A stretch of DNA of 64,000 nt, taken from contig NZ_BDAI01000013.1 in the NCBI RefSeq assembly GCF_002091755.1, forward strand, positions 77,474 through 141,473. The letters are read 5' to 3'. A program made the position numbers and the translations under genes. Origin of the DNA: Pseudomonas nitroreducens NBRC 12694. Its GTDB lineage: Bacteria; Pseudomonadota; Gammaproteobacteria; Pseudomonadales; Pseudomonadaceae. Below the pieces are notes generated by a model. It was given only the letters and a program-made list of their open reading frames with translations, did no database searches and was not told the origin of the DNA. Shown here piece after piece: positions 15,415 to 25,243 of this stretch (the stretch's first letter is position 1; the number at the start of each line of letters is the position of its first letter).

Positions 15415-16194
15415 TTGCTCGACAAAATTCGCGTGGTGCTGGTCAACACCAGCCATCCCGGCAATATCGGCGGTACGGCCCGTGCGATGAAGAACATGGG
15501 CCTTTCGCGCCTCGTGCTGGTCGATCCGATGGATTTCCCCAGCGGTGAAGCGCGCGCGCGTGCTTCCGGTGCCGATGACATTCTCGACGCGGCCGTGGTG
15601 GTTCCGACCCTGGAAGATGCCCTGGTGGGCTGCAGCCTGGTACTGGGCACCAGTGCGCGCGATCGCCGTATTCCCTGGCCGCTGCTGGATCCCCGCGAGT
15701 GCGCCACCACCAGCCTGGAGCACGTCCAGCAGGGTGGTGAGGTCGCGCTGGTGTTCGGTCGCGAATACGCCGGCCTGACCAACGAGGAGCTGCAGCGATG
15801 TCAGTTCCATGTGCACATCCCGGCCAATCCCGACTTCAGCTCGCTGAACCTGGCGACGGCGGTGCAGGTGCTGGTCTACGAGGTGCGCATGGCCTGGCTG
15901 GCTGTTCAGGGGCAGCCGACCAAGCAGGAGAAGGTCGAGTCCACTGCGATGCTCAACAGCGTTCCGGTGACGTCGGACGAGCTGGAGCGTTTCTACGCGC
16001 ACCTGGAGTCGACCCTGGTGGATATCCAGTTCCTCGATCCGCAGAAGCCGCGCCACCTGATGTCGCGCCTGCGCCGCCTGTATGGCCGTAGCGGGGTCAG
16101 CAAGCTGGAGATGAATATCCTGCGGGGTATTCTCACCGAGACACAGAAGGCTGCCCGCGGGGAGCTTTCCAAGCGGAGTGATGAAGATGTTTGA
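15415..16194 (+). CDS. trmJ: tRNA (cytidine/uridine-2'-O-)-methyltransferase TrmJ
   Basis: A 259-residue SPOUT methyltransferase that methylates the 2'-O of residue 32 in several tRNAs. It starts at TTG 15415 (LDKIRVVLVNTSHPGNIGGT), since GGAG lies seven bases before it and homologues begin there; a GTG at 15400 adds five residues. SAM-binding knot motifs are ALVFGREYAGLTNEE and IPANPDFSSLNLATAVQVL. In P. aeruginosa TrmJ affects oxidative-stress resistance. Its 3' end overlaps cysE by eight bases. Confidence 0.95.
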   Translation: MLDKIRVVLVNTSHPGNIGGTARAMKNMGLSRLVLVDPMDFPSGEARARASGADDILDAAVVVPTLEDALVGCSLVLGTSARDRRIPWPLLDPRECATTSLEHVQQGGEVALVFGREYAGLTNEELQRCQFHVHIPANPDFSSLNLATAVQVLVYEVRMAWLAVQGQPTKQEKVESTAMLNSVPVTSDELERFYAHLESTLVDIQFLDPQKPRHLMSRLRRLYGRSGVSKLEMNILRGILTETQKAARGELSKRSDEDV

Positions 16195-16972
16195 GCGTGT
16201 ACGCGAGGATATCCAGAGCGTATTCCATCGTGACCCGGCGGCGCGCAACGCCTTCGAGGTGCTGACCTGCTACCCGGGGCTGCATGCCGTCTGGCTGCAT
16301 CGCCTGGCCCATGGCTTGTGGACTTCCGGCTGGAAGTGGCTGGCGCGCATGGTGTCGAACTTCGGTCGCTGGATGACCGGCATCGAGATTCATCCGGGGG
16401 CGAAGATCGGTCGCCGGTTCTTCATTGACCACGGCCTGGGCATTGTCATCGGCGAAACCGCCGAAATTGGCGATGACGTGACCATTTATCAGGGTGTGAC
16501 CCTGGGTGGCACCAGCTGGAACAAGGGCAAGCGCCATCCGACCCTGGCCGATGGCGTGGTGGTGGGAGCGGGTGCCAAGGTGCTCGGTCCTTTCACGGTG
16601 GGTGCTGGCGCCAAGGTCGGTTCCAATGCTGTGGTGACCAAGGAGGTACCGCCTGGGGCAACCGTCGTGGGTATTCCGGGTCGCATCATCGTCAAGGATG
16701 ACGCGGATGCGGATCAGGCCGCCAAGCGCCAGGCCATGGCAGAAAAGCTCGGGTTCGATGCCTATGGCGTCAGCCAGGACATGCCCGACCCGGTGGCGCG
16801 CGCCATTGGTCAGTTGCTCGATCACCTGCAGGCGGTCGACGGCCGTCTGGAGGGCATGTGCAAGGCCCTGACGGCCCTGGGCAGTGACTACTGCGCGAAG
16901 GATCTTCCGGTTCTGCGGGAAGAGGACTTCGCCGGGGTCAAGGACCAGGAGAGCAGCCAGTCGGCGCAGTGA
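16187..16972 (+). CDS. cysE: Serine O-acetyltransferase
   Basis: A 261-residue CysE that acetylates L-serine with acetyl-CoA, the first step of cysteine synthesis and the sulfur source for the adjacent isc operon. The N-terminal helical domain (MFERVREDIQSVFHRDPAAR) precedes a left-handed beta-helix with hexapeptide repeats (IHPGAKIG, FIDHGLGIVIGE, LGGTSWNKGKRHPTL). The start at 16187 is chosen because GGAG is eight bases upstream and homologues begin MFER; earlier ATG/GTG codons are too close to that site. The C-terminal tail after the helix is long, as in other Pseudomonas enzymes. Confidence 0.95.
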   Translation: MFERVREDIQSVFHRDPAARNAFEVLTCYPGLHAVWLHRLAHGLWTSGWKWLARMVSNFGRWMTGIEIHPGAKIGRRFFIDHGLGIVIGETAEIGDDVTIYQGVTLGGTSWNKGKRHPTLADGVVVGAGAKVLGPFTVGAGAKVGSNAVVTKEVPPGATVVGIPGRIIVKDDADADQAAKRQAMAEKLGFDAYGVSQDMPDPVARAIGQLLDHLQAVDGRLEGMCKALTALGSDYCAKDLPVLREEDFAGVKDQESSQSAQ

Positions 16973-17024
16973 TGTGCCGACGCCGCCATTACTGTTAGAA
17001 TACGGCGCCGTTCGCTGGCTAAAT

Positions 17025-17041
17025 CCGACTAAAGTAATAGG
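17025..17041. promoter_or_regulatory. Upstream IscR type-1-like site
   Basis: CCGACTAAAGTAATAGG matches 14 of 17 positions of the type-1 [2Fe-2S]-IscR core (YYGACTRWWWYAGTCRR). It lies nine bases upstream of the stronger site and would allow a second IscR dimer to bind. Confidence 0.55.
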
Positions 17042-17045
17042 TCTT

Positions 17046-17079
17046 ATAGTTGACTTAAATAGTCGGAAAAGAGCATACT
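17046..17079 (+). promoter_or_regulatory. isc operon promoter with IscR type-1 operator
   Basis: TTGACT (17050-17055) and CATACT (17074-17079) with an 18-bp spacer form the promoter. The -35 is part of a near-perfect IscR type-1 site (17050-17066, 16 of 17 positions), so [2Fe-2S]-IscR should occlude RNA polymerase and repress iscR and the whole isc run when Fe-S supply is adequate. Confidence 0.85.
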
Positions 17080-17112
17080 TCCGCCATACCAGCGATTCTT
17101 CCGGATTTCCCC

Positions 17113-17607
17113 ATGCGATTGACCACCAAAGGCCGCTATGCCGTTACCGCCATGCTCGACCTGGCGTTGCACGCCCAGCGTGGCCCGGTTTCTCTCGCCG
17201 ATATCTCCGAACGCCAGGGTATCTCCCTGTCCTACCTGGAACAGCTGTTCGCCAAGTTGCGCCGTGGCAACCTGGTGGTCAGCGTGCGCGGTCCGGGCGG
17301 CGGCTACCAGTTGTCCCGTGACATGACCGGTATCCACGTCGCCCAGGTGATCGATGCAGTCAATGAATCGGTCGACGCCACCCGCTGTCAGGGTCAGGGT
17401 GACTGCCACTCCGGCGATACCTGCCTGACCCATCACCTGTGGTGCGACCTCAGTCAGCAGATTCACGAGTTTCTCAGCGGCATCAGCCTGGCCGACCTGG
17501 TCGAGCGCCGCGAAGTTCAAGAGGTCGCCCAGCGCCAGGACGAGCGTCGCTGCTCCGGCAGCAAGTCGCTGCGCCTCGACAAGATTGAAGCGTCCGCCAT
17601 CGATTGA
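17113..17607 (+). CDS. iscR: Fe-S cluster assembly transcription factor IscR
   Basis: A 164-residue Rrf2-family repressor that senses the Fe-S state of the cell. The winged helix-turn-helix (MRLTTKGRYAVTAMLDLALH, ISLSYLEQLFAKLRRGNLV) is at the N-terminus; the [2Fe-2S] ligands are three cysteines in CQGQGDCHSGDTC followed by the conserved His. The cluster-bound form represses its own promoter, where two type-1-like sites are visible. It is the first gene of the isc operon, 28 bp before iscS. Confidence 0.98.
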   Translation: MRLTTKGRYAVTAMLDLALHAQRGPVSLADISERQGISLSYLEQLFAKLRRGNLVVSVRGPGGGYQLSRDMTGIHVAQVIDAVNESVDATRCQGQGDCHSGDTCLTHHLWCDLSQQIHEFLSGISLADLVERREVQEVAQRQDERRCSGSKSLRLDKIEASAID

Positions 17608-17635
17608 GCGAACGCCCGCCTGTAGGAGTTACCTG

Positions 17636-18850
17636 ATGAAATTGCCGATTTACCTCGACTACTCCGCCACCACCCCGGTGGATCCGCGTGTCGCTCAGAA
17701 AATGGCCGACTGCCTGCTGGTTGACGGCAATTTCGGCAACCCGGCCTCGCGCTCCCACGTCTTCGGCTGGAAGGCCGAGGAAGCGGCTGAGAATGCCCGT
17801 CGCCAGGTCGCCGAGCTGGTCAATGCCGACCCCCGCGAGATCGTCTGGACGTCCGGTGCCACCGAGTCCGACAACCTCGCCATCAAGGGTGTCGCGCACT
17901 TCTACGCGACCAAGGGCAAGCACATCATCACCTCGAAGATCGAGCACAAGGCGGTCCTGGATACCTGCCGCCAGCTGGAGCGCGAAGGCTTCGAAGTGAC
18001 CTACCTGGAGCCGACTCCCGAGGGCGTCATCACCCCGGCGATGGTCGAGGCCGCCCTGCGTGACGACACCATCCTGGTGTCGGTCATGCACGTGAACAAC
18101 GAAGTCGGCAGCATCAACGACATCGCCGCCATCGGCGAGCTGACCCGCGCCCGTGGCATTCTGCTGCACGTCGATGCCGCCCAGTCCGCCGGTAAAGTCG
18201 ACATCGACCTGGAGAAACTCAAGGTCGACCTGATGTCCTTCTCCGCCCACAAGGTCTACGGCCCCAAAGGCATGGGCGCTCTGTACGTGCGTCGCAAGCC
18301 GCGTGTGCGCCTGGAAGCCCAGATGCACGGTGGCGGCCACGAGCGCGGCATGCGTTCGGGCACCCTGGCGACCCACCAGATCGTCGGCATGGGCGAAGCC
18401 TTCCGCATCGCCAAGGAAGAAATGCACCAGGAAATGGCCCGCATCGAAGGCTTGCGCAAGCGCTTCTTCGATCAGGTGCAGGACCTGGAAGAGCTGTACC
18501 TCAATGGCAGCCCGGTTTCCTACGCGCCGAACATCCTCAACGTCAGCTTCAACTACGTCGAGGGCGAGTCGCTGATGATGTCGCTCAAGGACCTGGCCGT
18601 TTCGTCCGGTTCCGCCTGCACCTCGGCCTCGCTGGAGCCGTCTTACGTGCTCCGCGCCCTGGGTCGCAACGACGAGCTGGCGCACAGCTCCATCCGTTTC
18701 AGCTTCGGCCGCTTCACCACCGAAGAAGAGGTCGATTACGCCGCCAAGAAGGTGGTGGAAGCCGTTTCCAAGCTGCGTGAGCTCTCGCCGCTGTGGGATA
18801 TGTTCAAAGAGGGTGTCGACCTGTCCAAGGTCGAATGGCAGGCCCACTGA
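17636..18850 (+). CDS. iscS: Cysteine desulfurase IscS
   Basis: A 404-residue PLP enzyme that takes sulfur from cysteine and passes it as persulfide to IscU and to tRNA-thiolation partners. The PLP lysine is in SFSAHKVYGPKG; the mobile active-site Cys is in SSGSACTSASLEPSYVL. The start MKLPIYLDYSATTPVDPR equals the E. coli length, with AGGAG before it. The C-terminus ends in the SKVEWQAH motif used for IscU docking. Confidence 0.98.
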   Translation: MKLPIYLDYSATTPVDPRVAQKMADCLLVDGNFGNPASRSHVFGWKAEEAAENARRQVAELVNADPREIVWTSGATESDNLAIKGVAHFYATKGKHIITSKIEHKAVLDTCRQLEREGFEVTYLEPTPEGVITPAMVEAALRDDTILVSVMHVNNEVGSINDIAAIGELTRARGILLHVDAAQSAGKVDIDLEKLKVDLMSFSAHKVYGPKGMGALYVRRKPRVRLEAQMHGGGHERGMRSGTLATHQIVGMGEAFRIAKEEMHQEMARIEGLRKRFFDQVQDLEELYLNGSPVSYAPNILNVSFNYVEGESLMMSLKDLAVSSGSACTSASLEPSYVLRALGRNDELAHSSIRFSFGRFTTEEEVDYAAKKVVEAVSKLRELSPLWDMFKEGVDLSKVEWQAH

Positions 18851-18877
18851 CCCGCCCCGTAGAAGTGAGGATTAGCC

Positions 18878-19264
18878 ATGGCTTACAGTGACAAGGTCAT
18901 CGACCACTACGAAAACCCGCGCAACGTCGGCAAGCTCAACGCCGAAGATCCGGATGTCGGCACCGGCATGGTCGGTGCTCCCGCTTGCGGCGACGTGATG
19001 CGCCTGCAGATCAAGGTCAACGAGCAGGGCGTCATCGAAGACGCCAAGTTCAAGACCTACGGCTGCGGTTCGGCCATCGCCTCCAGCTCCCTCGCCACCG
19101 AGTGGATGAAGGGCAAGACCCTGGACGAAGCCGAATCGATCAAGAACACCACCATCGCCGAAGAACTGGCCCTGCCGCCGGTGAAGATCCACTGCTCGGT
19201 ACTCGCCGAGGACGCCATCAAGGCGGCCGTGCGCGACTACAAGCAGAAGAAAGGTCTGCTCTGA
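18878..19264 (+). CDS. iscU: Fe-S cluster scaffold protein IscU
   Basis: A 128-residue scaffold on which [2Fe-2S] and [4Fe-4S] clusters are built. The three cysteine ligands and the release Asp are present (APACGDVM, TYGCGSA, KIHCSVLAEDA), as is the LPPVK motif recognised by HscA. Canonical length, 27 bp after iscS and 26 bp before iscA. Confidence 0.98.
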   Translation: MAYSDKVIDHYENPRNVGKLNAEDPDVGTGMVGAPACGDVMRLQIKVNEQGVIEDAKFKTYGCGSAIASSSLATEWMKGKTLDEAESIKNTTIAEELALPPVKIHCSVLAEDAIKAAVRDYKQKKGLL

Positions 19265-19290
19265 AGCGATTCGTTGAGTAAGGAGTTCCC

Positions 19291-19614
19291 ATGGCCATCA
19301 GCATGACCGAAGCCGCCGCCAACCACGTTCGCCGCTCCCTCGAAGGGCGCGGCAAGGGCGAGGGCATTCGTCTTGGCGTGCGTACCACCGGCTGTTCGGG
19401 CCTCGCCTACGTGCTGGAGTTCGTCGACGAACTGGCAGCCGAGGACGAGGTGTTCGAGAGCCACGGCGTGAAGGTCATCATCGACCCGAAAAGCCTGGTC
19501 TACCTCGACGGCACGGAGTTGGACTTCACCAAGGAAGGCCTCAACGAGGGCTTCAAGTTCAACAACCCGAACGTGCGCGGTGAGTGTGGCTGCGGCGAAA
19601 GCTTCAACGTCTGA
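19291..19614 (+). CDS. iscA: Iron-sulfur carrier protein IscA
   Basis: A 107-residue A-type carrier that moves clusters from IscU to apo-proteins. The three conserved cysteines are in TTGCSGLAY and GECGCGESF. Full family length with AGGAG before the ATG. It is followed by hscB after eight bases. Confidence 0.98.
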   Translation: MAISMTEAAANHVRRSLEGRGKGEGIRLGVRTTGCSGLAYVLEFVDELAAEDEVFESHGVKVIIDPKSLVYLDGTELDFTKEGLNEGFKFNNPNVRGECGCGESFNV

Positions 19615-19622
19615 GGCTGGGT

Positions 19623-20144
19623 GTGGGTAGTCCCTGTCACTTCGCGCTGTTCGACCTGCAGCCGGGCTTCCGGATCGATCTGGAAGCCCTTGGCAATCGC
19701 TATCGGGAGTTGGTGCGTACCGTCCATCCGGATCGTTTCGCCGATGCTTCCGAGCGCGAGCAACGACTGGCGCAGTCCAAGGCCGCCGAGCTCAACGATG
19801 CCTACCAGACGCTGAAGAGCGTCCCGCGTCGCGCGCTGTACTTGCTGGCCCTGCGTGGCGATGCATTGCCGCTGGAAGCCACGGTGCAGGACCCGGAGTT
19901 CCTGCTGCAGCAGATGCAGCTGCGCGAGGATCTGGAAGATCTGCAGGACAACGCCGATCTTGATGGCGTGGCGCAGTTCAAGCGTCAGCTGAAATCCGCC
20001 CAGCAGCGTCTGGAAGAGGATTTCGCCGATTGCTGGGATGATGCCGCCCGTCGTGAGTTGGCCGAGCGTCTGGTTCGCCGCATGCAGTTCCTCGACAAGC
20101 TGGCGCAGGAAGTGCGGCAGCTCGAAGAGCGACTCGACGATTAA
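19623..20144 (+). CDS. hscB: Fe-S assembly J-domain co-chaperone HscB
   Basis: A 173-residue DnaJ-type co-chaperone (Hsc20) that brings IscU to HscA and stimulates its ATPase. The J domain carries the HPD motif in TVHPDRFADAS; the C-terminal three-helix bundle ends ...LAQEVRQLEERLDD, which binds IscU. The start is GTG 19623 (GSPCHFALFDLQPGF), matching homologues; GAGG lies about eight bases before it. Frames starting earlier overlap iscA and are not used. Confidence 0.96.
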   Translation: MGSPCHFALFDLQPGFRIDLEALGNRYRELVRTVHPDRFADASEREQRLAQSKAAELNDAYQTLKSVPRRALYLLALRGDALPLEATVQDPEFLLQQMQLREDLEDLQDNADLDGVAQFKRQLKSAQQRLEEDFADCWDDAARRELAERLVRRMQFLDKLAQEVRQLEERLDD

Positions 20145-20188
20145 TCCGCGCGGCCCGCGCCGCGCCCGATAGCCTGATTAGAAACCGC

Positions 20189-22048
<1,860 letters not shown>

Positions 22049-22054
22049 GCGAAG

Positions 22055-22393
22055 ATGCCGCAGATTGTCTTTCTGCCCCACGCCGAGCACTGCCCTGAAG
22101 GCGCGGTGATCGAAGCCCAGCCGGGCGAAACCATCATGAAGGCAGCGCTGCGCAATGGCATCGAGATCGAGCATGCCTGCGAGATGTCCTGTGCCTGCAC
22201 CACCTGCCACGTGATCGTGCGGGAGGGCTTCAATTCGATGGAAGCCTCCGACGAGCTGGAAGACGACATGCTGGACAAGGCCTGGGGTCTGGAGGCGGAT
22301 TCGCGCCTGTCCTGCCAGGCAGTGGTCGGCGAGACGGACCTGGTGGTGGAGATTCCGAAGTACACCATCAACCAGGTGTCCGAAGGTCACTGA
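22055..22393 (+). CDS. fdx: [2Fe-2S] ferredoxin of the ISC system
   Basis: A 112-residue adrenodoxin-type ferredoxin that supplies electrons to cluster assembly on IscS/IscU. Ligands are the C-x5-C-x2-C group in HACEMSCACTTCHV and the distant Cys in RLSCQAVV; one further Cys lies between the first two ligands, as in E. coli Fdx. It follows hscA by six bases and precedes iscX by 14 bp. Confidence 0.97.
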   Translation: MPQIVFLPHAEHCPEGAVIEAQPGETIMKAALRNGIEIEHACEMSCACTTCHVIVREGFNSMEASDELEDDMLDKAWGLEADSRLSCQAVVGETDLVVEIPKYTINQVSEGH

Positions 22394-22407
22394 GGCGGAG
22401 CGTTCAC

Positions 22408-22608
22408 ATGAGTCTGAAATGGGTTGATGTGCTCGAAATCGCGATCCAGCTGGCCGAGTCCAAGCCGGATGTCGATCCGCGCTACGTGAATTTCGTCGAT
22501 CTGCACCGCTGGGTGCTGGCATTGCCGGAGTTCAGCGACGATCCTTCCCGCGGCGGGGAAAAGGTCCTGGAGGCCATCCAGGCCGCCTGGATCGACGAAG
22601 CCGACTGA
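22408..22608 (+). CDS. iscX: Fe-S assembly protein IscX
   Basis: A 66-residue acidic protein (YfhJ family) that binds iron and IscS and tunes desulfurase activity. Family motifs are KWVDVLEIAIQLAESKPDVDP, YVNFVDLHRWVLALPEF and the C-terminal ILEAIQAAWIDE-type helix. It closes the isc operon; a terminator follows at 22647. Confidence 0.97.
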   Translation: MSLKWVDVLEIAIQLAESKPDVDPRYVNFVDLHRWVLALPEFSDDPSRGGEKVLEAIQAAWIDEAD

Positions 22609-22646
22609 GGGGGCGGCTCACCAGAGCCGCGTACCCATTTGTCATG

Positions 22647-22676
22647 AACCCGCGTATAATTCGCGGGTTTTATCTT
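22647..22676 (+). terminator. Terminator after iscX
   Basis: AACCCGCG (22647-22654), loop TATAATT, CGCGGGTT (22662-22669), then TTATCTT. The loop contains a perfect TATAAT; without a credible -35 I treat it as terminator first, though a weak ndk promoter here is possible. Confidence 0.65.
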
Positions 22677-22689
22677 TAGGTGAGCTGTC

Positions 22690-22760
22690 GAAAATTTCCC
22701 CAGGGGAATTTTCCAGTCGCCGGCCCTGTCGCAGTCGGGCCGGTTTCGCGGCCTTCGCCC
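22690..22760. repeat. Paired dyads in the iscX-ndk gap
   Basis: GAAAATTTCCCC and GGGGAATTTTC (about 22690-22715, one-base bulge) and CCGGCCC/GGGCCGG (about 22730-22753) follow the terminator in the 250-bp gap before ndk. They could be an operator and a leader hairpin of ndk. No further gene is seen in this gap. Confidence 0.4.
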
Positions 22761-22858
22761 TGCGGGCTCGGCACGCGGCAAACCCTAGAATCGCAGGAGC
22801 TCCTGGCCATGCCAGGGGCTTCTTGGCATTACCAACCTTGCTTTTCGGAGTTATTTCC

Positions 22859-23290
22859 ATGGCCCTGCAACGTACCTTCTCCATCATCAAGCCCGACGCC
22901 GTTTCCAAGAACGTCATCGGCGAAATCCTGACCCGCTTCGAGAAAGCCGGTCTGCGCGTTGTCGCTTCGAAGATGGTTCAGCTGTCCGAGCGCGAAGCTG
23001 GCGGTTTCTACGCCGAGCACAAAGAGCGTCCCTTCTTCAAGGACCTGGTTTCCTTCATGACCTCCGGCCCGGTCGTCGTTCAGGTTCTGGAAGGCGAAGA
23101 TGCCATCCTGCGCAACCGTGAGCTGATGGGCGCCACCGATCCGAAGAAAGCCGACGCCGGCACCATCCGTGCCGACTTCGCCGTTTCCATCGACGAGAAC
23201 GCCGTACACGGTTCCGACTCGGAAGCTTCGGCTGCCCGCGAAATCGCTTACTTCTTCTCCAGCACCGAGGTGTGCGAGCGCATTCGCTGA
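22859..23290 (+). CDS. ndk: Nucleoside diphosphate kinase
   Basis: A 143-residue Ndk that moves the terminal phosphate of ATP to other nucleoside diphosphates. The catalytic His is in NAVHGSDSEASAAREIAYFF; the N-terminus MALQRTFSIIKPDAVSKNVI is canonical. The start at 22859 replaces a longer frame and has GGAG about nine bases upstream. It is followed by rlmN after 29 bp. Confidence 0.98.
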   Translation: MALQRTFSIIKPDAVSKNVIGEILTRFEKAGLRVVASKMVQLSEREAGGFYAEHKERPFFKDLVSFMTSGPVVVQVLEGEDAILRNRELMGATDPKKADAGTIRADFAVSIDENAVHGSDSEASAAREIAYFFSSTEVCERIR

Positions 23291-23319
23291 TCCGTCAGTG
23301 AATGAGCGAGGGTGAATCC

Positions 23320-24468
23320 ATGACTGATACCGCTGTAAAGGCCAACCTGCTGGGCATGACCAAGCCCCAGCTCGAGGAATTCTTCGAGTCCATCGGTGAA
23401 AAGCGCTTCCGCGCCGGCCAGGTGATGCAATGGATTCACCACTTTGGCGCCGTCGATTTCGACGCCATGACGAACGTCGGCAAGGCCTTGCGCGAAAAGC
23501 TCAAGGCCGTTGCCGAAATTCGCCCGCCGGAGATCGTCAGCCAGGACATTTCCTCTGACGGTACCCGCAAGTGGGTCGTACGCGTGGCCTCGGGCAGTTG
23601 CGTCGAGACCGTGTACATCCCGCAGGGCGGCCGCGGCACCCTGTGCGTGTCGTCCCAGGCCGGTTGCGCGCTGGACTGCAGCTTCTGCTCCACCGGCAAG
23701 CAAGGCTTCAACAGCGACCTGACCTCCGCCGAGATCATCGGCCAGGTGTGGATCGCCAACCAATCGTTCGGGACCATCCCGGGCAAGATCGACCGTGCCA
23801 TCACCAACGTGGTGATGATGGGCATGGGCGAGCCGCTGCTGAACTTCGATAACGTCGTGACTGCCATGAGCATCATGATGGAGGACCTCGGCTACGGCAT
23901 TTCCAAGCGCAAGGTGACCCTGTCCACCTCCGGCGTGGTGCCGATGATCGACAAGCTCGCCGAGGTGACCGACGTGTCCCTGGCACTGTCGCTGCACGCG
24001 CCCAACGATGAACTGCGCAACAAGCTGGTGCCGATCAACAAGAAGTACCCGCTCGAAATGCTGCTCGACTCCTGCTACCGCTACATCACGCGCCTGGGCA
24101 AGGAGCGCGTGCTGACGGTGGAGTACACTCTGCTGGCCGGCGTCAACGACCAGCCCGAGCATGCCGAGCAGTTGATCGCATTGCTCAAGGATTTCCCTTG
24201 CAAGATCAACCTGATTCCGTTTAATCCGTTCCCGCATTCCGGCTACGAGCGTCCGAGCAACAATGCCATCCGCCGTTTTCAGGACATGCTGCACAAAAGC
24301 GGCTTCAACGTTACGGTTCGCACCACTCGCGGCGACGACATCGATGCCGCCTGTGGTCAGCTGGTAGGCCAGGTGATGGACCGCACCCGCCGCAGCGAAC
24401 GCTATATTGCCGTACGACAGCTGGCCGCCGATGCCGAACAGGCTCCGACCAACGCCACTCGAAACTGA
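23320..24468 (+). CDS. rlmN: 23S rRNA/tRNA adenine-C2 methyltransferase RlmN
   Basis: A 382-residue radical SAM enzyme that methylates C2 of A2503 in 23S rRNA and A37 in some tRNAs. The cluster motif is C-x3-C-x2-C in CALDCSFCSTGKQGF; the methyl-carrying cysteine at the C-terminus is in DIDAACGQL. The start MTDTAVKANLLGMTKPQLEE is preceded by GAGGGTG; an ATG 18 bases upstream is less likely. Its 3' end is followed by pilF after 16 bp. Confidence 0.97.
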   Translation: MTDTAVKANLLGMTKPQLEEFFESIGEKRFRAGQVMQWIHHFGAVDFDAMTNVGKALREKLKAVAEIRPPEIVSQDISSDGTRKWVVRVASGSCVETVYIPQGGRGTLCVSSQAGCALDCSFCSTGKQGFNSDLTSAEIIGQVWIANQSFGTIPGKIDRAITNVVMMGMGEPLLNFDNVVTAMSIMMEDLGYGISKRKVTLSTSGVVPMIDKLAEVTDVSLALSLHAPNDELRNKLVPINKKYPLEMLLDSCYRYITRLGKERVLTVEYTLLAGVNDQPEHAEQLIALLKDFPCKINLIPFNPFPHSGYERPSNNAIRRFQDMLHKSGFNVTVRTTRGDDIDAACGQLVGQVMDRTRRSERYIAVRQLAADAEQAPTNATRN

Positions 24469-24484
24469 ACTAGGGAGGAATCCG

Positions 24485-25243
24485 ATGACCCTGCGCGCCG
24501 CGCTGTTCTTACTGTTGGCAACCGTGCTGACGGGTTGCGTGACGACTGGTAAACAGGATCCTCTGAAAACCGAGAAGGGCCGGGACGAGGCGCGTGACGC
24601 CTACATCCAGCTTGGTATCGGTTACCTGCAGATGGGCAATACCGAGCAGGCCAAGGTGCCGTTGCGCCAGGCGCTGGAGATCGACTCGTCCAGCGCTGAC
24701 GCCCACGCTGCGCTGGCGGTTGTCTACCAGACCGAAATGGAACCCAAGCTCGCCGAGAGCGAGTACCGCAAAGCGCTGTCCGCGCGTTCGGGAGATGCCC
24801 GTATCCTGAACAACTACGCGAGTTTCCTGTTCGAGCAGAAGCGCTACAAGGAAGCCTACGACACCTATATGAAGGCCACCGAAGACGGCCTTTACTCCGA
24901 GCGCTCGCGCATCTTCGAGAATCTCGGCATCGTCAGCCTCAAGCTCAACGACCGGGTCCAGGCCAAGCAGTACTTCGAGAAGGCCGTGCGCCTGAATCGC
25001 AATCAGCCGGGGGCACTGATCGAACTGGCTGACCTGAACTACCAGGATCGCGAGTACGTGCCGGCCCGGACTTTCTACGAGGAATACCTCAAGCAGGGCC
25101 CGCAGACCGCACGCAGTTTGCTGCTGGGGATTCGACTGGCGAAGATTTTTGACGACCGGGATACCGCTGCCAGTTACGGGCTGCAACTCAAGCGCCTGTA
25201 TCCCGCTTCTCCTGAATACCAGGCATACCAGGCGGATAAATGA
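24485..25243 (+). CDS. pilF: Type IV pilus biogenesis lipoprotein PilF (pilotin)
   Basis: A 252-residue outer-membrane lipoprotein that localises and assembles the PilQ secretin. The signal peptide ends in the lipobox LTGC (Cys near residue 18); the mature protein is six tetratricopeptide repeats (e.g. AYIQLGIGYLQMGNTEQAKV, ILNNYASFLFEQKRYKEAYD). The start at 24485 has AGGAGG-like purines upstream. It overlaps rodZ by four bases (ATGA). Length equals the P. aeruginosa protein from memory. Confidence 0.97.
   Translation: MTLRAALFLLLATVLTGCVTTGKQDPLKTEKGRDEARDAYIQLGIGYLQMGNTEQAKVPLRQALEIDSSSADAHAALAVVYQTEMEPKLAESEYRKALSARSGDARILNNYASFLFEQKRYKEAYDTYMKATEDGLYSERSRIFENLGIVSLKLNDRVQAKQYFEKAVRLNRNQPGALIELADLNYQDREYVPARTFYEEYLKQGPQTARSLLLGIRLAKIFDDRDTAASYGLQLKRLYPASPEYQAYQADK

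Noticed and set aside
14452..16248. 598-codon version of SuhB
   Set aside because: The upstream half is antisense to trmJ; the family start and length are met at 15267.
22639..22660. TTGTCA...TATAAT promoter for ndk
   Set aside because: The spacer is only 10 bp and TATAAT lies in a terminator loop; no other -35 fits well.
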